DNA from: Zhongshania sp.
Lineage (GTDB): Bacteria; Pseudomonadota; Gammaproteobacteria; Pseudomonadales; Spongiibacteraceae
Assembly: GCA_018066965.1 (NCBI GenBank)
Contig: JAGPVP010000058.1
Location: forward strand, 1 to 41,835
Reading direction: 5' to 3'
Length of the DNA: 41,835 bases
Positions 1 to 7,530 of this stretch are shown piece after piece. Each line of letters starts with the position of its first letter. Within the stretch, counting starts at the first letter, position 1. The translations under genes were made by a program, and so were the position numbers. Below the pieces are notes generated by a model that saw nothing but the letters and a program-made list of their open reading frames with translations, was not told where the DNA came from and searched no databases.

Positions 1-58
1 TAGCCGTTTTGAACGCCCGCAGGGGCGGCCTTTAGGCCGAGGGGCATGACGCCCCGAG
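1..58 (+). repeat. Dispersed intergenic repeat, copy 1
   Basis: This stretch is almost identical to 521-580: both begin TAGC(C/T)GTTTTGAACG and share the core GGGGCGGCCTTTAGGCCGAG. The core folds as CGGCC-TTTA-GGCCG, and outer GGGGC/GCCCC segments could extend the hairpin. It lies in gene-free DNA at the left edge, so the true element may begin outside the window. Similar GC-rich hairpin repeats are common between genes in gammaproteobacteria. I see no protein and no function. Confidence 0.75.
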
Positions 59-520
59 TTAACTCGATGGCGCTTTTTTGCCATCGACGGTGATGTAGGG
101 TGCCTTTTTTCTTTGCTTACTTTCATTTTGGGCAGGCAAAAAGACAAAGTTTTCTATTTGATCGCCGCTTTTTGGCGACCCGTAGGGTGAGGCACGTAGT
201 GCCGAATAAAGTGAGTCGCCCAGCGAGGGCGAAACCAAGGCTAGCAGTAAGCTGAAAAATTAGTCCACAATCAGGTATCTAAACAAAGGCATTCGCTACG
301 CTCACCTGGATACCCGATCGGGGTCGGGTATGACGAGCTACTAAAGAATGTTCATCTTACGGTTGCGATAGCTTTTACCAAAATAACCCCCGTGGCCACC
401 AATCCCTTCAGCACCGCTGAGCACTGGAGCAAGTAACGGTTTAAGCGGGAAACTGTTTGAGCCGCAGGCGAGTTTTTTCCGCGCCGTTACTTGCGAAGCG
501 CGTAAGACAAAACGGCAGGA
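59..520. repeat. Gene-free repeat-rich spacer between the two repeat copies
   Basis: No open reading frame here looks like a protein. The stretch contains short inverted repeats, including TACCCGA-TCGGGG-TCGGGTA at 311-330, and a segment (about 170-240) alternating GGCGACCC, GTAGGGTGAGGC and GTGAGTCGCCC. This patchwork resembles the repetitive intergenic sequence scattered through many gammaproteobacterial chromosomes. Whether it is transcribed cannot be told from the sequence. Confidence 0.5.
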
Positions 521-580
521 TAGCTGTTTTGAACGTCCGTAGGGGCGGCCTTTAGGCCGAGGGGCAGGACTCGCCCCGAC
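521..580 (+). repeat. Dispersed intergenic repeat, copy 2
   Basis: Second copy of the element at 1-58, in the same orientation, with a few substitutions and a TC insertion before the final GCCCCGA. The stem CGGCC-TTTA-GGCCG is kept exactly. The two copies bracket 59-520, so the 1-580 region could be a composite or duplicated repeat block. Confidence 0.75.
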
Positions 581-612
581 GATTTTTTACCAGAAGGTGA
601 CAGCAAGCGATT

Positions 613-660
613 ATTGCAGTGGCTCCAGATTTCTGGGCAGCTATTGAATACCACTGCAAT
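613..660. repeat. Inverted repeat with inner hairpin
   Basis: ATTGCAGTGG at 613-622 is matched by its exact reverse complement CCACTGCAAT at 651-660. The 28-nt interval carries a smaller CCAGA-TT-TCTGG hairpin at 625-636. It sits 133 bases beyond the stop codon of the acyl-CoA dehydrogenase that ends at 793 and has no T-tract, so it is not an obvious terminator. The rest of 581-792 shows nothing recognisable. Confidence 0.55.
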
Positions 661-792
661 GCTTTAAGCCTCTCATTGCAATACGATATCTGAGGTTTAA
701 AATCAGCCCCCACTTTTGTTTAATGCCTTGCCTCACAGGGGCGTCTTTGCATATTTTCTGATTTAAAAAATCGTTTAACGCATACCCAGTTC

Positions 793-1977
793 TTATCTAA
801 TTAACGACTTCCAAATAATATTACGCTGAATCTCACTCGTCCCGCCGTAAATTGTCTGCGAGCGCTCAAATAAATAGCTGTCGGCAGACATCACGCCATA
901 ACTCGGTGTTGATAACAGCACACCTTGCCAGTCAGCAAGATTGATATCGGGAAAGGCCATTGCACTGCGCCCGCTCAACAGCATGAATAATTCTGTGATT
1001 GTCTGCGCGCACTCTGTACATTTAATTTTTAATGACGACACAGCAGCTTGTGCCAACTCGCCGTCCAAGGCACGCAACACCCAGACCTCTAGGACTGCCA
1101 CTTCAATCTCCAGCGCAGCCAGTTTCGCGGCAAACAAAGGCTCATCCATTAAGCTGGCGTAATTATCACTCGGCGCATCGCCTGCCAGTATGCGCAACTT
1201 TCGCAGGTCTGCCTTTTTCTTACCGATATGCGCATAAGACAGTCTCTCTGTACTTAACAGCACATTAGCGTAATGCCAGCCGCGCCCTTCCTCCCCGATT
1301 CGATTAATTATTGGAACTCGCACATTATCGAAGCTAATGCGATTCAACTCCCACGCGCCATTCATCGTAATAATCGGATGAATGGTAATACCCGCCGAGC
1401 GCATATCTACGCAAACAAATGAAATCCCTTCTTGCTTACGCTCACCTTTGGAGGTGCGTACTAAACAAAAAATCCAATCAGCCCAGTGGCCTAATGTTGT
1501 CCAAACTTTATTGCCATTAAGAATATAATCGTCGCCATTACGATCCGCACGCAAACCGAGGCTAGCTAGATCTGAACCAGATTCCGGCTCGGAGTAGCCC
1601 TGCGCCCACATGCTTGTTGAAGACAATATATCGGGAAGCCAACGCTGTTGTTGCTCAGGTGTGCCAAACTCAACAATAATCGGGCCGACGTAAATAACGG
1701 CCATTGGAATAATATTCGGCGCGCCGATACGCTCTAATTCAGACTCAAAAATATAGCGCTGATTTTCGGTCCAACCTGGCCCACCGTGCGCTTTTGGCCA
1801 ACCTATACCCAGCCACTGCTTAGACTGCAAAGCCGCCTGAGAAACACAGTGATCTTCACGGCTGAGGCGATCCCCCCGGTGCACTTTTTCTAAAATATAC
1901 TGGGGATAATCGCACTCAAAAAAATGGCGTACCTCCTGCTGAAATGCGCTTTCGCTGGCGCTTAATTGCAAATTCAT
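793..1977 (-). CDS. Acyl-CoA dehydrogenase (IVD/LCAD-type catalytic Glu position)
   Basis: A 394-residue FAD flavoprotein that should oxidise an acyl-CoA to the 2-enoyl-CoA in the cytoplasm. The family signature GYSEPESGSDLASL is near residues 127-140 and NGNKVWTT near 154-161. The C-terminal YGGTSEIQRNII (377-388) has Gly where medium-chain enzymes carry the catalytic Glu of YEGT. Glu244 in LSTER aligns with Thr255 of medium-chain acyl-CoA dehydrogenase, the position used for the catalytic base by isovaleryl-CoA and long-chain dehydrogenases, so the enzyme is probably active. It is a paralogue of the protein at 9912-11138. It is the last gene of the unit acyl-CoA ligase, aldehyde dehydrogenase, acyl-CoA dehydrogenase, 36 bases after the previous stop. 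The ATG has only a weak ribosome site. The substrate is unknown. Confidence 0.93.
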   Translation of the reverse strand: MNLQLSASESAFQQEVRHFFECDYPQYILEKVHRGDRLSREDHCVSQAALQSKQWLGIGWPKAHGGPGWTENQRYIFESELERIGAPNIIPMAVIYVGPIIVEFGTPEQQQRWLPDILSSTSMWAQGYSEPESGSDLASLGLRADRNGDDYILNGNKVWTTLGHWADWIFCLVRTSKGERKQEGISFVCVDMRSAGITIHPIITMNGAWELNRISFDNVRVPIINRIGEEGRGWHYANVLLSTERLSYAHIGKKKADLRKLRILAGDAPSDNYASLMDEPLFAAKLAALEIEVAVLEVWVLRALDGELAQAAVSSLKIKCTECAQTITELFMLLSGRSAMAFPDINLADWQGVLLSTPSYGVMSADSYLFERSQTIYGGTSEIQRNIIWKSLIR

Positions 1978-2013
1978 ATCACTAAGCTGCGTTGGCGCAT
2001 TGTCTGCTCCGTA

Positions 2014-3447
2014 TTATTTTGCAGATTTTTTCGGAATATAAATGGCTTTAGGCTGGGTAAATTCCATCAGCCCCGCCATGCCATTTTCTACGCCAAACCC
2101 CGACTGCTTGTGACCGCCCAATGGCGTCACTGGCGTCGATTGCAGGTTTTGATTAATCCACACCGTGCCGGTATCTAAGCGTTTTGCGACAGCTAGGGCC
2201 TTATCAATATCTGCAGACCACACCGCACCGGCCAAGCCATATTCGCTGTTATTCGCCCGCTCAATGACCTCATCTAAATCGCTGTAACGCAGCAAGGGTA
2301 ATATCGGCCCAAACGCCTCTTCAGTTACGACCCGTGAATCTTCTGGCGGATTATCGACCAAGGTTAGGGGCAGAAAATAACCATTACCCTGGGGCACTGC
2401 GCGCCCTTCTAACAAGGTCAATCCGTCTGCCCGCGCCTCGTCCATCAGCGCTTTAACTCGTAAATACTGCGGTTTATTCTGCACTGGCCCAAATACGGTA
2501 TCAGGCTCCATGCCATCGCCCACTTTTAAGAACTTGGCCAAACCGTGCAATTTATCACGCAGAGCGTCGTAAATATCGTCGTGTATATACATGCGCTTGG
2601 TGGCGATACAAATTTGTGCCGTGTTATAAAACGCGCCCATAAACAATTCTTGCGCGACCTTATCGACATCAACATCCGGCAGAATAATTGCAGCGTCATT
2701 GCCACCCAACTCCAGCGTTAGACGCTTTAGATCTTGTGCCGCCGAGGCCATAATACGCTTGCCTGTAGCGGTTGAGCCGGTAAACGAGATTTTTGCAAAA
2801 CCAGGATGGGCAGTCATTAATGGCCCAAGATCATCACCGCCAGTAATAATATTTAAAACCCCTGCCGGAAACACATCTCGCAGGATTTCACCAATTTTCA
2901 ACATCGCCAGTGGCGTAAATGGCGACGGCTTTAGCACCATCACATTGCCGGTTAACAGCGCGTGGGAAATTTTCCAGAACGCCAATAATACGGGGAAATT
3001 CCAGGGGACTATCGCGCATACCACACCGAGGGGCTCGTGATGCACCTCTACTCGACGGGTCTCAGAATCCTCAGTGACATCAACCGGTATGTCGAACTTG
3101 GCCATGCTCATTAACCAATGACTTGCACCAAGTATTTCTTCCTTGGCAAACTTAAGTGGCCGGCCTTGCTCTAGCGTAAAAATCTCAGCTAACTCATCGG
3201 CGTGTGCCGCTATCGCCTTGGCGGCTTTATGTGCCGCTGCTGCCCGCTCAGCATGTGGCGTTGCACGCCACAGTGGGAACGCTGCAGCTGCAGCGCTAAC
3301 TGCTTGATCTAGCTCCGCTGCGCCTGCTGCTGGCGCCTGTGCAAACACCTCACCAGTCGCAGGATTAACCACGCCTAGAGTTTCCGAGCTGATAACGCCC
3401 ACGCCATTGATGGTCATTGAATAGGGGGTATCTCGTAACTGACTCAT
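2014..3447 (-). CDS. NAD(P)+-dependent aldehyde dehydrogenase
   Basis: A 477-residue aldehyde dehydrogenase superfamily enzyme that oxidises an aldehyde to the carboxylic acid, or a semialdehyde in the succinate-semialdehyde-like branch. Visible motifs are the cofactor-site VPWNFP with Asn150, the conserved Lys173 in VLKPSPF, FTGSTATG, the general base Glu246 in LELGG, and the nucleophile Cys280 in YNTAQICIATKR. I chose the ATG at 3447, giving MSQLRDTPYSM, because GAGG stands 5 bases upstream. A longer reading from 3480 would begin inside a hairpin. Directly upstream is an intrinsic-terminator-like hairpin (3459-3490) separating it from the acyl-CoA ligase, so its expression may be partly uncoupled. 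In the island it would feed acids made from alcohols to the CoA ligases. Confidence 0.92.
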   Translation of the reverse strand: MSQLRDTPYSMTINGVGVISSETLGVVNPATGEVFAQAPAAGAAELDQAVSAAAAAFPLWRATPHAERAAAAHKAAKAIAAHADELAEIFTLEQGRPLKFAKEEILGASHWLMSMAKFDIPVDVTEDSETRRVEVHHEPLGVVCAIVPWNFPVLLAFWKISHALLTGNVMVLKPSPFTPLAMLKIGEILRDVFPAGVLNIITGGDDLGPLMTAHPGFAKISFTGSTATGKRIMASAAQDLKRLTLELGGNDAAIILPDVDVDKVAQELFMGAFYNTAQICIATKRMYIHDDIYDALRDKLHGLAKFLKVGDGMEPDTVFGPVQNKPQYLRVKALMDEARADGLTLLEGRAVPQGNGYFLPLTLVDNPPEDSRVVTEEAFGPILPLLRYSDLDEVIERANNSEYGLAGAVWSADIDKALAVAKRLDTGTVWINQNLQSTPVTPLGGHKQSGFGVENGMAGLMEFTQPKAIYIPKKSAK

Positions 3448-3458
3448 ATCAACCTCGT

Positions 3459-3490
3459 TAAAAATAAACCGACAAGCCATGCTTGTCGGT
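3459..3490 (-). terminator. Terminator-like hairpin between ligase and aldehyde dehydrogenase
   Basis: A perfect 10-bp stem ACCGACAAGC/GCTTGTCGGT with a 3-nt loop (3468-3490). On the minus strand it is followed by TTATTTTTA. It lies 24 bases beyond the stop of the acyl-CoA ligase and 3 bases before the GAGG ribosome site of the next gene. The form is that of a rho-independent terminator placed inside an apparent operon. Confidence 0.7.
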
Positions 3491-3514
3491 AGAAAATTAT
3501 TGCAGTGGTATTTA

Positions 3515-5038
3515 TTAGCGTACTTTACTCAGTTCCACATGGGCGTTCGCGTACTTGCTCCGCAATGCAGGCTTAGCTATTTTTCCCGTCGCCAAGCGCG
3601 GCAATGTCTGGGGTTCAAGCACAACGTAACGGGGCACTTTAAACCCGCTAAGATGGGTATTGCAGTGCGCGATAATGGCTTCAACACTAAGATCTTTATT
3701 ACCATAAATAATCGCTAGGGGTGTTTCACCAAAGGCATCATCTTTTGCCGCGATAACGGCAACCTCCTCCACTCCCTGCACCTCAGAAATCACACGCTCC
3801 AGCTCTGCCGCAGAAATATTAATACCGCCGGAAATAATAATATCTTTCAGGCGATCTAACATGGTCAACAAACCTTGTTCATCAACCATGCCTAAATCAC
3901 CCGTGTGCAACCAACCCTTAACCAATGTTTTGGCGGTCGCCGCTTCATCGTTCCAATAGCGCGTCATAATTCCCGCACCTTTGATTACGATTTCACCGGG
4001 TGTATTTGGCCCGCAGAACTCACCCTTATCATCCACAATCGCGATTCGGGTAAACGCCGAACCGCGGCCGCATTTTTCTGGGCTATTCACCGCAGCCGCC
4101 CGTGAATTAACTGTTGCCTGCCCGCCAGCCTCAGTCTGACCATACAATTGACGCAGGGTAACGCCCTTCGCCAGCCAAGTTTCTAGCAGCTGATTTGATA
4201 CCCTAGCACCGCCCACTAGGCAATAGCGCAGGCTCGCCAAATCCGCCGTGGCGAAACTATCGCTTGCCGCCATGCGTTCAAAGAAAATAGGCGCCCCCAT
4301 CATCACGGTAATACCGTGTTCTTGGATCATTTGAATGGCACGCAGCGGCTCAAAAGCCTCTTCCACAAAAACAGTACCGCCATAGGCTAAATACTGAGTA
4401 GTAACCACGTAGCCGGCAGAGGTGCAAAGCGGGCCAAATAGCAGCACTTTCGCCTTATCAATAGAATACGGCTCAGCAAGCGCAGTTTCCGACACGTAGG
4501 AACTTAAGCTACGGTGTGAATACACCACGCCCTTGGGGTGCCCAGTTGAACCACTGGTAGGAATAATCACTACTTCGTCATCAAGACCAATATCTGGTCG
4601 CGCAGCGTCACTGACTAGGCTGCCGCGTCTAAACTGATCAATCACACTTATATTAAACACCGCACAGTTGGCTACTTCCGCCTGTGTGCCAGCCGCAAGT
4701 TCAGCACGCGAGGTGTCGTGAAATATGAATTTTGATTGATAGCGCTCACCAACCATATACGCGACTTCGCTCACCGTAAAACGGGGGTTTACAGGGGCTA
4801 AAATCCCGCCAGCCAACATGACCGCCTGAGACAGTACAATCCACTCCATACTGTTTGTAGCCAAAATAGTAACGCGTTCACCACGCTTTAAACCTTCTGA
4901 AATAAGCCAGTTGGCGACTGCTTCGGCCCATTGATCAAGTTCACTGTAAGTGATTTGATCCTTTGCAGTCACAATAGCCGCAACGTCCTTACGATCTATT
5001 GCCCACCACTTAAATATATCAATTAGTGTACTGCTCAC
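3515..5038 (-). CDS. AMP-forming acyl-CoA ligase
   Basis: A 507-residue adenylate-forming enzyme (acyl/aryl-CoA synthetase) that activates a carboxylic acid with ATP and CoA. The phosphate loop TSGSTGHPKG is at 161-170, the aromatic/adenine motif LYGQTEAGG near 300, the hinge GWLHTGDLG near 378, and the catalytic lysine is Lys486 in ATGKIAK. The length is normal for the family. The GTG start at 5038 is strongly supported by AGGAGGA ending a few bases upstream. It heads the minus-strand unit continuing to the aldehyde dehydrogenase and the acyl-CoA dehydrogenase. It is transcribed away from the ADP-forming synthetase at 5409, with an operator-like site in the shared spacer. The acid it uses cannot be read from the sequence; an acid produced by the island's oxidative genes is likely. 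Confidence 0.92.
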   Translation of the reverse strand: MSSTLIDIFKWWAIDRKDVAAIVTAKDQITYSELDQWAEAVANWLISEGLKRGERVTILATNSMEWIVLSQAVMLAGGILAPVNPRFTVSEVAYMVGERYQSKFIFHDTSRAELAAGTQAEVANCAVFNISVIDQFRRGSLVSDAARPDIGLDDEVVIIPTSGSTGHPKGVVYSHRSLSSYVSETALAEPYSIDKAKVLLFGPLCTSAGYVVTTQYLAYGGTVFVEEAFEPLRAIQMIQEHGITVMMGAPIFFERMAASDSFATADLASLRYCLVGGARVSNQLLETWLAKGVTLRQLYGQTEAGGQATVNSRAAAVNSPEKCGRGSAFTRIAIVDDKGEFCGPNTPGEIVIKGAGIMTRYWNDEAATAKTLVKGWLHTGDLGMVDEQGLLTMLDRLKDIIISGGINISAAELERVISEVQGVEEVAVIAAKDDAFGETPLAIIYGNKDLSVEAIIAHCNTHLSGFKVPRYVVLEPQTLPRLATGKIAKPALRSKYANAHVELSKVR

Positions 5039-5275
5039 GACTTCCTCCTGACGGCCGACCCTACGTCATTTTAATTTGTGTTTTATTGTCAAGCATGGTG
5101 CGCAAGTTGCCACCTAAAGGGCTGATAGTGGCTTCAAAAGTGCTCTTAATATAGCCGCTTTACGCCCTTAAAGATTATCCTCAAACGCCATTTTTCTCAT
5201 CAGCCACCGCCAAGCTCAAAATTCATAGTTAGACTGAAAGCGAGCAAAACCGAGCTTTACAGCGCTTAGCGAGAC

Positions 5276-5294
5276 AATCTAATCTAATTAGATT
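5276..5294. promoter_or_regulatory. Putative 19-bp operator, site A
   Basis: AATCTAATCTAATTAGATT: 6-bp inverted arms AATCTA/TAGATT around 7 bases, nested with the perfect palindrome TAATCTAATTAGATTA at 5280-5295. It stands 114 bases before the GTG of the ADP-forming synthetase and 237 before the divergent acyl-CoA ligase. It matches sites at 13695, 19549 and 21703. Nothing else stands out in the 370-base spacer 5039-5408. Confidence 0.7.
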
Positions 5295-5408
5295 AACGCT
5301 TGCGGTCAATAGCTTAAAAATTTAACTTATCGATTAATTAAACTTTAAAAGCGCTCGAAAACTATTTACTATGGCTCGCTATTAGTAGCCTATATCAGGA
5401 GATCAACC

Positions 5409-7514
5409 GTGCCGGCAGCCCAGCCCCCCAGTGCATCTGCAAGCTCACTTGAGCGATTATTTTCCCCGCGTTCCGTCGCGCTTGTCGGCGCCTCCGAGCG
5501 CTCAATCTGGTCGGTATCGGCATTCGACAATATCTCGCGCTTCGGTTTTGACGGCCCACTACATCTTATAAACCCTAAAGGAGGTGTCATTCACGGCCGC
5601 CAAACGGCAACATCTTGTAGCGCGGTAGGTGAGCAGATCGACACCGCCTTAGTCATGGTTCCCGAAGCTGTTCTGCTGGAAACCTTTGATGATCTCCAGC
5701 AAGCGGGCATTACCTCTGCGGTGATATTGTCTTCAGGGTTTGCAGAAGCCGGCGCTGATGGCTTGGCAAGACAGCAGGCGATGACAGAGAAAGCAGCGTC
5801 TGCAGGCATTCGTCTACTTGGCCCCAACTGCCTTGGCTTTGCAAATTACACCGCCAAGACTGCCATTTGGACCACACCATTAAGACGGCCAATGCCTAAC
5901 GCCTCTATGGCAATTGTATCGCAGAGTGGCGCACTCGCCGGCCAGTTAGAGCAATTTGCCTATCAACAGCGCATTGCCCTAACGCATATGGTGTCCACCG
6001 GCAACGAAGCTGATATCACCGTAGCCGATGTTATTGAATATCTTGCCGAGCAGCCTGAACCCAAGTCCATCGCTCTCTTCCTTGAAACCGTGCGCAACCC
6101 CGAACGTTTCATCATCGCAGCCAATAAAGCGCGTGCCGCCGGCAAGCAAATTGTGGTTTTAAAAGTGGGCAGTAGTGAAGCCGCAGCAAAAGCGGCCCAA
6201 GCCCACACCGGTTCACTGGTTGGCGACGACGCTGTATTTAACGCACTGTGCCTACAGCTTGGTATTGCCCGAGTGAACTCACTGGAAGAGTTGATTATTA
6301 CTACTGATATGTTTGCACGCATGAAACCTGCGAAGAGCCGTGGTTTGGCGCTATTAGCAATGTCTGGTGGCTTATGTGAGATTGCTGTCGATCAAGCCGA
6401 TGAACTCGGCATGTCAATTCCCGAGCTCAGCGCAGAAACCAAAGCGGCACTACGCGAGGTGCTGCCCACTTTCGCAACACCCGCCAACCCAGTAGATATG
6501 ACCGGCGGCGCCATGATGCAACCAGAGTTGATAAGTAAAGCCATCAACGCCATCGCCCAAGATCCGGCCATCGGCGCGGTCGGCTTTGTTTTCGACGTTC
6601 CAACAAAAGATGATAAACGCGGTTTTGCCCGCAACTTTATCAAACATGTCAGCGACGGTTTTAACAGTATCGACAAACCCGGCCTCATGATGAGCCATAC
6701 CTTTAGTGCCGTCAGCAGCGAAGGCAAAGCCCTGGCCGACGAATTCGGTCTGGTTTACTCAGGTGGCGGACTAAATCAAACATTGAAAGCCCTAGGTCAA
6801 ATAATTGCCCTTAGCAACTTTAAGCCGGCCGAAATCGCCAGCGCAATTCCACAAACTGACACCAGACCCAATACTGAGCGCGCTGTTTTAGACTATTTAG
6901 CGTCGCACGGCACCGGCGTTATCCCCGGTGAAATTGTTAATTCTGCGGAGGATGCCCGCCGTGTTGCCGACACGCTAAACTGCCCCGTTGTCTTAAAAAT
7001 TGCGTCACCAGATATACAGCATAAAACCGAAGTGGGCGGCGTTATGCTTAATATTAGTGGCGGAGATAGCGCGGCAACCGCCTACACCAAGATGATTGAA
7101 AAAGTGACTGCGGCAAAACCAGATGCGCACTTAGACGGCGTCATTATTTCGCCAATGCGCAGCGGTGGCGTCGAGCTATTTGTCGGCACTATGCAGGACC
7201 CACAGTGGGGCCCCGCGATCACCGTTGGCTTGGGCGGCATTTGGGTGGAAGCGCTAAAAGATACTAGCCTACGCCTGCTGCCCATCACCGAGAACGACGC
7301 CCTAGACATGTTAGGTGAACTACGCGGAGGAGTGTTGTTAGACGGCTTCCGTGGTGCACCCGTGGTAAATCGGCAGGCACTAGCCAGAACTATCGTCGCT
7401 ATCGGCAATGCCGCCCTTGCCCTCGGCCCCGATTTAGTTTCATTAGAAGTGAACCCCATATTGGCATCTGAACACGGCATAGAAGCCCTAGATGGTTTAA
7501 CGGTTTGGGCCTAG
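5409..7514 (+). CDS. ADP-forming acyl-CoA synthetase (acetate--CoA ligase family), single chain
   Basis: A 701-residue fused alpha-beta NDP-forming acyl-CoA synthetase. An N-terminal CoA-binding Rossmann domain (from FSPRSVALVGAS, residues about 18-140) is followed by a succinyl-CoA-ligase-like flavodoxin region with SQSGALAG (171-178) and the phosphohistidine His266 in AHTGSLVGDD. A C-terminal ATP-grasp domain runs from about 480 to 700 (VLKIASPDIQHKTEVGGV; SLEVNPIL near the end). The family couples acyl-CoA hydrolysis to ADP phosphorylation, or the reverse. The GTG start is set by CAGGAG seven bases upstream. It heads a plus-strand unit with the thiolase/hydratase fusion (16-base gap) and an acyl-CoA dehydrogenase. 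In this context it may activate the substrate acid or recover ATP from a released acyl-CoA. Confidence 0.9.
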   Translation: MPAAQPPSASASSLERLFSPRSVALVGASERSIWSVSAFDNISRFGFDGPLHLINPKGGVIHGRQTATSCSAVGEQIDTALVMVPEAVLLETFDDLQQAGITSAVILSSGFAEAGADGLARQQAMTEKAASAGIRLLGPNCLGFANYTAKTAIWTTPLRRPMPNASMAIVSQSGALAGQLEQFAYQQRIALTHMVSTGNEADITVADVIEYLAEQPEPKSIALFLETVRNPERFIIAANKARAAGKQIVVLKVGSSEAAAKAAQAHTGSLVGDDAVFNALCLQLGIARVNSLEELIITTDMFARMKPAKSRGLALLAMSGGLCEIAVDQADELGMSIPELSAETKAALREVLPTFATPANPVDMTGGAMMQPELISKAINAIAQDPAIGAVGFVFDVPTKDDKRGFARNFIKHVSDGFNSIDKPGLMMSHTFSAVSSEGKALADEFGLVYSGGGLNQTLKALGQIIALSNFKPAEIASAIPQTDTRPNTERAVLDYLASHGTGVIPGEIVNSAEDARRVADTLNCPVVLKIASPDIQHKTEVGGVMLNISGGDSAATAYTKMIEKVTAAKPDAHLDGVIISPMRSGGVELFVGTMQDPQWGPAITVGLGGIWVEALKDTSLRLLPITENDALDMLGELRGGVLLDGFRGAPVVNRQALARTIVAIGNAALALGPDLVSLEVNPILASEHGIEALDGLTVWA

Positions 7515-7530
7515 ATAGCGAGTTACGAAA

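Noticed and set aside
794..812. TATCTAATTAACGACTTCC as a fifth operator
   Set aside because: It matches only the left half of the motif, lacks TAG.TT on the right, and lies at the stop codon of a gene rather than in a promoter region.
3448..3480. Longer start of the aldehyde dehydrogenase (at 3480)
   Set aside because: The extension would begin inside the terminator-like hairpin, while the ATG at 3447 has GAGG at good spacing.
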